Of a stretch of 64,000 nt of DNA, positions 12,197 through 23,517 are shown piece by piece. How positions within the stretch are numbered: position 1 is the first letter of the stretch; the number at the start of each line of letters is the position of its first letter. The stretch lies in the NCBI GenBank assembly GCA_946699065.1, contig CAMPDV010000004.1, positions 1,674,001-1,738,000 on the forward strand, given 5' to 3'. The position numbers and the translations under genes were made by a program. Source of the stretch: Loxodes magnus (lineage: Eukaryota > Ciliophora > Karyorelictea > Loxodida > Loxodidae). A model generated the notes under the pieces. It was not told the DNA's origin and ran no database searches. It saw nothing but the letters and a program-made list of their open reading frames with translations.

Positions 12197-14333
12197 TCAA
12201 ATAGACTTGATGAAGTTAAGCTCGTCATGATACATTTCATAACGATATTCCCAACGGATATTGCTTACATTGCTTTTTGTTACATCATTGCTATTGAGGT
12301 CTCCCTAGAAAAAGTTCTTTCCTAGCCATTTTTTTTTAGTTTCAATGTTAAAACTAGACTAAAACACAGAATTCATTGCTATCTCACACAAATCTACTGT
12401 GCTTAGCTTGTAAACTTGAGAAGCAATAGCATATTCTTCGAGTAACGGATCTCTAGTCATATGAAACATTAATGGATCATCTGTGGAAAGAGAAACATTT
12501 AGCCCTCGCTAGAAAAGTTTGGGGAATGGATTTTAATCATATTCTTTAAAAAGCATATGGTTTGATAAAGGAGATACAGCTAAACCTATTTAGCTCAGAT
12601 AATAAAGATATTACAAGGCATGATTATTTTACAAAACTATTCCGTGATTTATTTAATATGCGGTAAGAAAAGCTGATACTAAATGCTCTTCGGAGCCAGC
12701 TTCTCCACAGTGAGGCCTATAACTAAGCACATTCATTCCTCTACTCATTCTTAAAGAGTTAATTACTCGCATATTAGCATAGAAGTAAAAAGTCCAATAA
12801 GCATATGGAGGATTTTCAAGTGCGATCCACTGATCAGGAGTTACTGAATATATAGCAGGATAAGCGTGTACTTCTTCTAATGCGCTTTCATCATCTACTG
12901 AATCGAAGCCATTTAAATTAGCTAATAAAAGAGCTACTTCAGGATTTTCTTCTGGTTTAAGAGTTGCTTCAATAACAGGACCGAATATATTATCAAGCAT
13001 TTCTTAGAAACTACTTATCATATTTTTGGATCTATATAGTCTATAAAGCCTGGGTACTTGTATCATCCATCCAATATGTTTACTAAACATATTATATTGC
13101 TTAAACCATTTAGCTAAGCTAGGCCATTCACTTTTAGATCTACCATAAATGCTGGTTCTCAACTCTGCATGAACGTACTTTGATTTTTCAAGCTCCTTAG
13201 TGCATTCTAAAGTTATTTCAGCGAAATATCTTCCATTTATATAATTATCAGTTTTCAAAAAGATTTCTCTAAGCAAAGCATGCCCCATAGGGTTATACTT
13301 ATTATTGAAATTATCAAATCTTTGGAAAGTAGTATGATCAGCATGGGTATCTAATGCATCAGTAGTAATAGTATGAGGAGTTAGTCCTAGCTTATCAAAA
13401 ACATCTTAAAGAGTTAGAACTTGCTCTCCTTACTTGAATACAGATTCTTATGCTTCGTGCTATATCTTATTTCTTATAAAGGTGCAAAGATGTTTGGAGT
13501 TCATAAAAGCAGAATGATGGATATGAGTATCTATTTTCCTTACATTATAAAAATCTTTATAAGGAACTAGTTTCTACTCCATAACTTCAAGATCCTTGTT
13601 ATACATTTGGTGCATTATAAATTTTTATCTTAATAGCTAGTTTCTCTCATAGCAAAAAGACTTAACCATAGGATTTGAAAGTCCTTTTGTTATTTCGATT
13701 AAATCTTTCCTATATTGTTACAATGTTGGAAGATTAAGATCTATCTTTTGCGAATTAGCATCCAAGATATATAATATTCCTTAATCTATAACATATCCAC
13801 TAGCTGTTTCCATTGCTGGGATTTTTGTAATAAACTTGAGTTTTTCTTTAAATCTGCCATAATAGAAAGGATGAGGTAGTAAGTCATCATGATAGTATAT
13901 GAATTTAAGCCTCATTTAAAGAATCATGTTTATAACGTTGCTTATAATTTCGGTTTCCTACTCTTATGCTTATGTGAATCCTGATTTTTCATCTATTTCG
14001 ATTCTTGTTCTCTAAGCTTTTAAGTTACCAGCTTTAAGTAGATTTTTTTGTTCTATTATCTAAGTAAAAACCTATATTCAATGAATAACTTACTGATTAT
14101 CTTAGAAGCATTTTATCACTATATCCAACAGTCGTCGCCTTGTTAACAGTAGGAAACATAGTTTTCTTAATACCTTCAGTAGCTTTGGCAATCGCTTCTG
14201 ATTTTTTTCTCAAAAGCCCTGGAATTGAGATAGGACTAGGTAAGTCAAATTTTTCTTCCTCAGACTTCATATTTATTAAAAAAGCTTTTAAATTTATGCT
14301 TTCAATATAATCCTAATTAACAGACTAAGACAT
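12197..14333 (-). CDS. AMPD: AMP deaminase
   Basis: 704 aa in two exons (14333-14094 and 14071-12197). It deaminates AMP to IMP with a catalytic Zn2+, in the purine nucleotide cycle. The N-terminal regulatory part is short (about 100 aa), as in many protists. The catalytic domain is complete: [18 protein letters not shown] (metal ligands, about residue 260), [39 protein letters not shown], the RPHCGEAG motif, NHGIVL, and [14 protein letters not shown] (metal and catalytic Asp, about residue 606), then IRWEYRYE near the end. All tryptophans are TGG and many glutamines are TAA/TAG. The 22-nt intron is needed to join MLLRQS to [12 protein letters not shown]. In animal enzymes the residues after the HxH pair are usually AAACMN; here HSAFMN replaces them. 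Termination is TGA. Confidence 0.96.
14072..14093 (-). other. 22-nt intron in AMP deaminase
   Basis: On the minus strand GTAAGT...ATATAG, 22 nt, at a codon boundary. It separates the 80-codon first exon from the exon carrying the catalytic domain, which lies in another frame. Canonical GT-AG ends. Confidence 0.85.
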
Positions 14334-15543
14334 ATTCCTTATATTTAATTTAAAAAGCTAAAGGATCTTTACAGTTTAATCCCATTAACTATTATCCTTA
14401 CTGCTTTACTACTTTCATTCATTGGACTTAACTAGACTTTTGATATTTGTAGTATTGATTTAGCTAAAATATGGAAGCTTTATAAAAGAAGAATTAAAGA
14501 TTCATAGCAGATTAATGAATATGAGACAGTATTTATATTGTTTGATAGCAGATAACTTGCTAACTGCTTAATTTTAAATAGCTTTCCTAGTTTAATATAA
14601 AAAGCTTAAAATAAAGAAAATATAGGGCTATTAATTGGAATGATAATTAGCAAGAGTATTGATAGTCTTGTATGTTTAACCCATATAGTTTAAATTATTA
14701 TTAAGCAGTTAAGTAAGAACGAATATACATTTATTTATACTAAACAAAAGCCAGCCAATCAATCTATTGAAGAGTCATTTCTATCAAAATTTGTTTAGAT
14801 CCAAATCAACATTTTGTTAAACGCCATGTAGCTATAAAATCTATTTATCAGTTAAAATTATTAAATATACTTCAGATATATATACTTTAAGACTAAGAGG
14901 ATAAGACACTAAAGTTATAAATAATTAAGCAAAAATATTAAATTATAAACAAATTAATTTAAATGATTAGAGATATGATATCAACCTAATTAAGTTAGTT
15001 AGATGTAATAGATTTATTATTATAACGTAAATATGCTATATCTATGCATTCAGTTAGAGTTAATCTATATTATCATGCTAATTTAACTGATATTATAGAA
15101 GCTCTAACTTTAAATTTGAGCCAAAGAATTTCTAAAAGTATTGTATGCTAATAGATGTTTATATGAAATATTGCTGTTAATGAAGCAAAATAATTTAAAA
15201 TTAGATATCAGTTAAGAAATAAGAAAAAATAAAAAAATGGATAAATTTTGAATTTAAATTAATAAAAATAAGATAAGCATAAGTAGCATCATACTGCTAT
15301 GCTATTAGTAGTGGCTCTGAATATACAATACATATATGCTGATATAGAAATAAAAGGAGCAACTCTTACTACCTTATTATGTTTATGAGCAATAATATTA
15401 AATAGGCTAAAATAGATTTCGTTAGTATATCTAATAAATGCATTTTGTAAATAGATTAATTGCGTTAGAATTTGAATTTGATTAGTTTAAATTAAAATAC
15501 CTATAAGTGAGGCTTGATATTGAAATAGTAATTCCTTATTAAA
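14334..15543. other. AT-rich divergent spacer (1.2 kb)
   Basis: Between the AMP deaminase start (minus) and the next plus-strand gene. It probably holds two promoters. No gene, repeat or RNA was recognised. Confidence 0.45.
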
Positions 15544-16650
15544 ATGGAAGAAAACTATTAAGCTGAAAAGGATTCTAACTCTAATGAAAGTGAATAAGAA
15601 AATGATTCATAAGAATAGTATGAATAGCATGAGGAAAACGAGGAGAATGAGGCTTAAATCACTGAAATCTACTAATAGTAATTTTAAGATTTATTAATGT
15701 AAAATAAATAGCCACAGAGAAATGTAGAAGTAGAAAGACAATACAAGCAATCTAATTTTTAGAGATTTTAATAAGAAAAATTCTAAGATAAAAGTAAATT
15801 TAAAGAAGAAAGTGAGAATATATAGGAATAAAGCATGTAACAGATATTAAGTTAAATAGAGGAATATAAGAATAAAATTCAATCTGAGATTGCCAAAATG
15901 ATGAAGAAGAAAGTTAATGATTAATATACAAAACTTTAGCTATAAAGATATAATCAGTAAGTAATAACCTTCCTTTAATAAGTTTAAAATAGACTATTGA
16001 AAATATAAGGCTTATAGCCTGAACATATTTAAGGGCAAAAACAACTATTGAATAAAAAGTTTGGATTAGAGAAGAAATAGATTGTAGAGTAAAATTATCA
16101 ATATAGCTAAGAAAATGAGAAATTTCCTGAGGAAGTTTACTATAAATAAAACGAAAATGAATAAGGAGTTTGAAATTATTACCAAGAGATGGATAAATTG
16201 CATCAATAAAATCAGCAACTTTAACATGAAATTCATATTCTTGACTTAAGAGAGTGTTAAACCTCAAGAAAAGGAAATAATCCTTAAAATATATAAGAAT
16301 AAAGAGAAAATAGATCTTCTTTCATATTGGAAAAAGATAAGGATAAGAAAGTATATAAAGATTTGAGAATTAAATAATAATCTCCATTTGAATAAACTTT
16401 ATCCCAAAGGTAAACACCTTCAAAGAGTAATAGGATAAGTCTTAAATAATCGTAGCAGAATTTAAATTTTCCTGAATCTTCTTATCCTGTTTTAGCTGGC
16501 AGTTTTCCTTAAGAGTTAGTCTATTACGATATATAAGCTTAAAATAAGTTGACTAATGACGAAAAAAGAGAGTTCAAAAATAAATATTTTAGTGAAGTAA
16601 AAGGTTTTGAAACTAAATGGAGGATAGCAGAGGAGATCAGTAAGTACTGA
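15544..16650 (+). CDS. Gln/Glu-rich coiled-coil protein
   Basis: 368 aa, not recognised as a family. The N terminus is strongly acidic (NESEQENDSQEQ), then comes a long helical part with heptads (IEEYKNKIQSEIAKMMKKKV, RLLKIQGLQPEHIQGQKQLL). A middle coiled coil reads QEMDKLHQQNQQLQHEIHIL, followed by a Ser-rich basic region and an ordered-looking C terminus (PVLAGSFPQELVYYD, then LTNDEKREFKNKYFSEVKGF). The frame is continuous and compositionally strong throughout, yet contains TGA at codon 210 (16171) in GV(W)NYYQEMD. The nearest GT-AG pair would shift the frame, so TGA is read as Trp. The final TGA is at 16648, just after RIAEEISKY. Possibly a ciliary or cytoskeletal protein, given its composition and the neighbour downstream; this is inference. 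Confidence 0.8.
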
Positions 16651-17680
16651 AGTATTTAAAATTCTTAATTTTCAATTATTATTTCGCACACTTTAACATC
16701 ATGATTTTTTATAATTTTTAAAATTATTGCAAATTAAATAATTTTATTACTTATGAACATTCTAAAATTTTCCAAAAGTAATTAAATTTGAAGCCACATC
16801 TGATATTTAGATTATATTGTATATAATGCTCTCTAACTTTAAGATGCTTCCATGAGTACGAATTATTTTCTTATCACTCATATTTTCCCTAAGAACTAGC
16901 AGTCTAAGCTGCATTGTTTGATTTATAACATAAGAGAGAAGAGATCTTTTGATAGCTTGGAAAAATTCCATTAGTCTAGAAGAAAATAATTGATATGATG
17001 GTCAAAATCAGTTTTTGGCTATTTATTTGAAAAGCTACTCTTAATTTACCACAAAATACTATTTTACTTTAGAAGCATCAAATTATATTATTACACTCAA
17101 GCAACAGTTTACGAAGAAATGATAGATGAAATTTGAAAGTATTTGCATTTAAATTGAACTAGCACTTTACTTCATTGTATCTAATCCTTAGAGTTATTTA
17201 CTCATTCACTTTACTTTAATATAATTAATTAAAAATCTTCAATGTCTTAAATAGACTCCCATTTGTTTATTATTGGTATCTAAATAAGCGCTTTTAATAT
17301 CCTGCTCTTAAGTATATTTATCTTGCTAATTAGGAAAAAGGAGCTTTAAAGATAAGTATAGATTGCTAAGGTTGGATTATAAGATTAGATATATCTTTAT
17401 ATTTTATTAAAGGAAAACCTATAAGTACAGATGCTATATGAGATATGAAGCAGCAACTAAAATATATTAGCTAGACTTCTTTAGATACTAATTCTCAGTA
17501 TTTTTCCTTTGCTAATATTCGCTTATCTAACCTTCATGAATGAGTATTAATTCGAATCATGGTCTCAATTATAAAATTCGATTATGAATAACTGACTTTA
17601 AGACCTGATCTGAGGGATTAGACTCGCTACTTTATTCAAACTTTGAGTTTTAAATTTTTATTTCATTTTTGCGTTATTAA
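16651..17680. other. AT-rich spacer (1.0 kb)
   Basis: No recognisable gene or repeat between the two plus-strand coiled-coil genes. Confidence 0.45.
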
Positions 17681-19401
17681 ATGGAACTACCAAATATCTA
17701 AAAACCAAAAAAAAGCAACAGATCCTTCACATCAGAAAGAATAAGAGACTCTTATACAAGATCTGCCAAAAAGTTTCTAAACAAGACTCTAACAACTGCT
17801 GACATCACATTTAATAAGAACTCAAATTTGACTAAAGAGTATTATAAGGCATTATTAGAGAAGATGGAGTTTGAATAAGTAAGCAATAACCTATTAAATG
17901 TGAAAAAACAACATGATGGACATATCAATTAGTTTGATCTTAGAGAATAAGAGTTCAAGACAATAAACGCAAAGTTAAATTCACTAACCTACTGTGAAAG
18001 AAAGACATAAGATTTTTAAAAAGAATCTGAGGTTTAGATAGAAAAGTTGATGCAATAATTAGAGCAAATGTAGATATAGTAGGCTTTGACTCATGATTAA
18101 TAATAAAGATACAAAAATATGCTGAGCCGTTTGAAGGAAGAGAGAAGCTTTTGAGATTGGAAAGTAATGAAGTTATCCGAGTAAATCAAATTTACAAGTC
18201 ATTTTCTTAAGATAGAAGCTTAGAAAAACAAAAAAATGAATGAATAAAAATCACTCGCAACAAGAAATCTAGGTAACTGCTCAAAAGCGTTTAACGAAGA
18301 GTTTGTCAAAAACGTAGGTTATTTGCAAGCTTTGGAGTAAACTGTTCAATCAACTGTTACATAAAACGCAGCTAGAGAAGAACTTTTTCAGCATAAATCA
18401 GATTTAATGGAGAGTAACTTTTATACAGATAGAAACAGTCAAGATGAAACAATAAGATCTTTATTTTTAGTACATAGACTTTGGTCTTTTATTTTAAAAA
18501 AGAGAATTTAAAAGGAAATAAAGGAAACTAAACACTTAGAGGAAGCATATAGAAGGATGGTAGCAGATACTGGAATAAATGACATGAAAGAAATAGTAAA
18601 CAGATTCTTAAATCGTGAGGATAACTATAAATAGATAATCAGCGAAATAAATTTTACTGAGGAAAAAATTGATGAAAAAATGAACTAATGTGATTAGTTA
18701 AGAAAAGCACTCTTATAAAAAGAACTTAACAGTTAAGCTTCTAAGAACGATTAGGAAGTTATATAACTCTAAGATAAAATCGAAGAATTAAAAAAATCTG
18801 TACAAGAAATGAAGTAAAAAAAGAATTACGCTGCCAAGGTATACGATCAAACTTCAGATTGGGTTTGTAAGAACTTGAATTAACTTTATTCTTATGTAAA
18901 TTTTTATTTAGGTTGGAGTAAGGTCAAATATGAGCGAAATTCCAATTGGCAAAAATTTGCAACATGGTAAATTAAACGAACTTTTTGAAAATTTTAAAAT
19001 TTAAGTAGAATCCCAAATATAGAGGATAAAGGAAAGTCAAGAATCGGTTATTGACTTAATAAATAAAAATGCTAAAAAGCATGTGAAATAAATGGTATTT
19101 TTTGTAAGTTTAGACCAAAAAAGAAAATATGAGAGTACAGTTAGAAACTTCTGAGATTGAAAAAAAATAGCTTGCTGTTCTTATAGGATAAACATTAACC
19201 CCTGAAGGAGCTCCGCCACCTGGTGGTGCTACTTAGACTCCAAATGTCACATAGGAAAGAATTAGAATTAAAGCTGAGCAAAGAGATCGTGAAAACTAAT
19301 TAAGAGAAGAATGAAGAAAATAATAAAAAGAAACAGAGTAGAAGTAGCAAGAAGAAAGGAAAAAGATGCTCAAAAAAATGGGAGTAGATACAAATAAGTG
19401 A
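17681..19401 (+). CDS. Outer dynein arm docking complex subunit, ODAD1/CCDC63 (DC2)-like
   Basis: 561 aa in three exons (17681-18895, 18912-19094, 19114-19401). ODAD1/DC2-type coiled-coil proteins tether outer dynein arms to the doublet microtubule. The protein is almost entirely helical: LMQQLEQMQIQQALTHDQQQ, then YKNMLSRLKEER (the family's 'YxxMLxRLK' segment), and the most telling match, DTGINDMKEIVNRFLNREDNY (about residues 295-315), which parallels the 'TGxxDxxEIVxRFxxxEDxN' signature. After it come NFTEEKIDEKM and more coiled coil, a short Pro/Gly-rich stretch (TPEGAPPPGGATQTP) and a charged C terminus (ERKKMLKKMGVDTNK). TGA occurs in frame at codons 158 and 533. The second lies between clearly coding helices, so both are read as Trp. 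Two introns of 16 and 19 nt are required to keep frame. The family call rests on motif recognition, not a search. Confidence 0.8.
18896..18911 (+). other. 16-nt intron
   Basis: GTAAATTTTTATTTAG at a codon boundary in the ODAD1-like gene. The frame downstream (SEIPIGKNLQHGKLNELFENF) joins the upstream coiled coil only after its removal. Confidence 0.8.
19095..19113 (+). other. 19-nt intron
   Basis: GTATTTTTTGTAAGTTTAG at a codon boundary in the ODAD1-like gene. It shifts from the NAKKHVKQM frame to the frame carrying LAVLIGQTLTPEGAPPPGG. Confidence 0.72.
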
Positions 19402-19995
19402 ACAATAACTTATGAAATTATTACTTTACTAATCATATAATAGTTCAATCAAGAATACTGGAAATTCTATACCATTTTGAGAAAATCAGGTAAAATACTA
19501 AACCAAATGTCTTTCTTTACCTTTTTACAATACTTAGTAATGATAATTTACTAACTATTCTTGCTACGCTAGTAAAAATTAGCTTTAAAAAGTTATAGAA
19601 GCATAAAATTAAAGTAATAAAACAGCAAATTGCTTTAAAAGTTATTAAGTATTACATATTCAAAAAGAAATGTAATGCTTCTTTTTGACTAAACCTAAGT
19701 TTTATTAATGAATATAAGAATGTTAATTAGGATGCAAAAATGAAATGATAAGCTAATTTATTTTAATTCTAAAGTAATATAAACTTATGTACTAATTCTT
19801 GAAAGATATTATTTTTACTCTAATTTTTACTTTGTAATTATAAATAAATTATTTGCTAAAGGCTTCTTAATTTTAAATTCGTTCATTTGATTTGACTAGA
19901 TTTTAAATAAATGTTTGGAATATCATAGGAATATATGATATATTTAAGTGATTTAATAAGAGTACTTTGATTTATATAATAATTACACATTAAAA
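19402..19995. other. Convergent AT-rich spacer
   Basis: Between the 3' ends of the ODAD1-like gene (plus) and the zinc-finger gene (minus). Nothing recognisable. Confidence 0.5.
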
Positions 19996-20649
19996 TCAAA
20001 TAAAACTTGAGTTATTACTTTAAAAACACTGAACTCTATCATAAGGATTGTAAAAATCTACTTTGCTAAGTCCACATCTATTACACTCTTTACGAAATGA
20101 AAAATTTAAGTTATAGCAAGTGCTGCAAATTCAGTCTCCTTCTCTCTAAGTTGTTTTTCTCATAGGTTGTGGATTTTCAATATAATTATGTGCTTAAAGC
20201 ACTCTTCTCTAACCTTCAGGATACAAAAATGCTTTATTTTACTTATAAAAATAAGGTTTTGCATTCTAAACTTAATACTACTCATAACAAACAGGACGAA
20301 CATTTTCATCATTTTCGGTGTTTTTCTTCTATTCTAAATAATTATCATAGTCATCTAAAAGTGACTAAATATTAGGCAATTTGCTTTTATCTTAATACTA
20401 ATTCTAATCTTCATTAGCTATTTCTTAATCAATCGGTGTTAAAGGAGGTTTTACAAACACAGCTGATTGAAAAGATTTCTGCAGAATTTCATGCAACTAA
20501 TTCTAATCATACTCTTTGAGCCAGCTACATCTATTACACGATTATCTAAATGAAAAATTCAAGTTTTTACACCAAGGACAATTTCAATCACCTTATACTT
20601 TCTTCTTAATAGCATAAGGATAGCTAAGTCTTTACCCAATAAATTCCAT
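19996..20649 (-). CDS. Double RanBP2-type zinc-finger protein
   Basis: 217 aa, one exon. Two RanBP2-type (zf-RanBP) fingers, which bind ssRNA or ubiquitin in known relatives, flank a Gln/Asn-rich middle. Finger 1 (residues 20-41) is GDWNCPWCKNLNFSFRQSC followed by NRC. Finger 2 (about 171-192) is GDWICSTCYNLNFSFRKEC followed by NRCG. Both match the consensus GDWxCxxCxxxNxxxRxxCxxC, including the Asn and Arg that contact RNA in ZRANB2-like fingers. The invariant Trp of each finger is encoded by TGA (codons 22 and 173; plus-strand TCA at 20584-20586 and 20131-20133). Finger 1 also has a second Trp as TGG. The frame is uninterrupted from ATG 20649 to TGA 19996. A role in RNA binding or splicing is likely by analogy. 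Confidence 0.92.
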
Positions 20650-23003
20650 TCCTTGTTATAAATATAATATTTGCGAAGCTTATATGATCACTTCATGCTA
20701 TGAATTTTCAAATTTAATTCAAATTAAGAATAAATCTTTTAACTAAATCGCTAATATTCATATACTTTTATGCTATACTATTTGTAAATCAGCTACTAAT
20801 ATTTAAAGATAATGCTATGAAAGTTTCTTTATTGTGTAAGGAATAATAATTTCTTTCTTCTCTTAAAATTAAGAAACTTGTATAAAATTTAAGTTTTCTT
20901 ATGCTTAAGAGATAAGAAAGTTTCTTAGCAAACTTTTTTGCTCTTATTATATATTTAAGTGTGGTATAAGATTTATTAATTAAGATATTATTATCGGATT
21001 AGTTCTAATTTCACACTAGCAAGGAATGCTAAAGTTTTAGTATATTTTCGTAATAATAAGAAAAAAGGTTTAGCTATTTAACTTATAGATTATGTTAATC
21101 AGTATGATGAAATATTAGCTATTAGTTATAAGCTGAGCTAGTATCTCAAAGAATACATAATAATATTTAAACTATAGCAATGCAATAAACTAATCTTTAT
21201 ACTATTCTTATATTGTTTTAAATTTTAATTAAATCACATTCTCACTTCAAATCTGCTGTTATTTTACTACTTAAATTATATGTGTAATCAAAACTAATTA
21301 AGGAATACTTTACACTAAACTGGCTTTAATTAAATAAGATAATCAAATGCATTTATTATGCTTAACTCTTCTTCCTAATTATCATCCCAATATCATTTGA
21401 AAGGAAACTTTGACTACTTCTATAAAATAAGTTTATACTATTTTAATTTTTTACTTCTAAAAGGAATTATAGAGCTTTTACTCTGGAATTAAACTCTCTT
21501 TAAGTAATTAATTAAGCTAAAAGAAATATTGCAGGTAATATTTAAACTGAAAATTCTGTAAATAAGTGTTTTCTTAAAAAAGAAATATGATCAATATTTG
21601 TTTTCTTATAAATGAATGTATGCTTATAGTAGATGAAAGAAGCTTAAACTAGAAAGTAATTAGACAGTGTCTAGTCATTAAGTTTTACTCTATTAGTGAA
21701 CTAATTCAATTGGAGAATTAATGAAATATTTATTGGAATAAAGTATAACAAATGCTTAAAATAGCTATAGAAGAGTCTCTTAAATTGTTATTACTACCAT
21801 ACATTTTTATTTATTATATCTAAGAGTAATAAATAGTACATAATAAAGATAAATTAAATAATATTCCACTATTAAATATAGTATCCATATCAAAAGCTCT
21901 TTATCCATTTCTTTTAGTTTTATAATAGTATTAAGTATTTTTATATTAAATTTTTAAATTAGACTAAACATCATTGACACACTGAATACTATAAAAAAGT
22001 TAAATGCTTAAATATCGAATATTAATTAAATGTATAATTCAATTTAATTGTATTAAAATGTATTAATGTAGAGAATATTTATAATAGATGCCTTAAAATA
22101 AATAAGTAGATATGTTAACTTGTAGTTTTATAATATTAATTGAGAGCAGCTATTAGACTAAATATGCTTCTCTAAGGAACTGTATTTTGATTACAAAAAA
22201 TAGTGAAATAGTTTCTCTTTGAAGGGATACAAATGAGAGTTAAAGAGGATTGGATTTGATGAAGAGATTAACTTGTTTTAGAATGAATTATTATAAAACT
22301 ATAAAGGGTTTTAATAAAAATTATCGTAATCTATAAACATTTAATAATTGGTAATATTATATGCCTATAAAATTAATATATTAAAATCAAAGTTGAAAGA
22401 TTCTCTGAGTCTTGCTCTCAATTTAATGAAAAATAAATTACAAATACTTCTAATAAATTCTAGTTCAATTTTAAAATTCATATTAGATAATTTCCTTGCT
22501 AGATAATAAAAAAATGTTACCAGCATTTAAAGAAACAGTTTCTTTAGAAAATAATATGATATTTATATAAAAATACATAAAAATATTAGATAAAGGTTAA
22601 TTGGGACTCAAAAAGAGGAATAAATCTTATGAAATAAATATATTAATGCTAAGTTTAAATATTATGAATATTTAAATGTTTTTTATTTAAATAAAGAGCT
22701 ATATCATTTATTAGAAATATTATTTATTTCAAAACTTTAATTTCTAATTTATTTACTAATTCCAAACACCTTGCAGCATCATACTTTAAATATAGCATTT
22801 AACTTTGGAAGCATATTTTCAGACACAAAAATTGGTTAATTATTTATAATTATGATAGATTTAAAGCTATTTTATAGATTTTAAAGTATGGATATTTTCA
22901 TAGAATTTTTCATAATAAGATAGTTATGATAAAAATGTATTAAGATTTGGATTTCTTTTGAATAAAGTTCATATTATTATTAAAACTATAATTCCAAATT
23001 AAT
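20650..23003. other. AT-rich desert
   Basis: No supported gene. Open frames here are expected by chance when TAA/TAG are sense. Low-complexity T/A runs dominate. Confidence 0.5.
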
Positions 23004-23030
23004 AAAGTAGCAGTTATTAACTGCTACTTT
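23004..23030. repeat. 27-nt near-perfect palindrome
   Basis: Two 13-nt arms (AAAGTAGCAGTTA and its complement TAACTGCTACTTT) separated by a single T. It sits alone in AT-rich DNA, is flanked by no gene, and is more GC-rich than its surroundings. It could form a hairpin or a protein-binding dyad. Confidence 0.85.
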
Positions 23031-23328
23031 CCTTTAATCAAGTTATACTATTAAAATATATTAAATTAATAAATAATTAGCAAATTAACCTTTAAATTAT
23101 AATAAACAGAAATAAAAAACTTTCACTTATTATAAATTTTCATTTTTTTCCTTATTAACATTTTAATATTTCTTTCTATTTTTTATTAATCAGAAATCAT
23201 CAATTATATTAAAATTATGCGAAATGATTCGCTAATTCAAATAGAATTAATAATAAGATTTAATATAGCATTTTTAATTTAATATAAATGTAGTTATTTA
23301 TATTATAGTGTATCATTATTTTTTAAGA

Positions 23329-23517
23329 TCAATTAAATTAAATTAGGATCGCCTTCCAGCCTTATTAATCCCATATAAGGGTTCAATTTCTTGCTTCTCT
23401 CTATGATTCCACTTTTGTAATACTTATCTTTCCTCAAGAAAGGCTAGAAAAAGCGAGATCAGAATGGAATGATTTATCTCTCAAAGATGAACACTTCAAA
23501 ATAATATTGGTGTTCAT
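23329..23517 (-). CDS. Possible 62-aa ORF in a GC-richer island
   Basis: A small island (about 23340-23560) stands out by base composition. On the minus strand it reads from ATG 23517 as MNTNIILKCSSLRDKSFHSD, continuing to VESQREARN and ending at TGA 23329, with two internal TGA (Trp) codons. There is no family match. It may be a relic exon or mobile-element piece. The plus strand also holds an 8-bp inverted repeat (ATGAACAC/GTGTTCAT). Confidence 0.22.

Noticed and set aside
20169-20375. Plus-strand ORF of 68 codons
   Set aside because: It lies antisense to the RanBP2 zinc-finger gene and has no coding character of its own.
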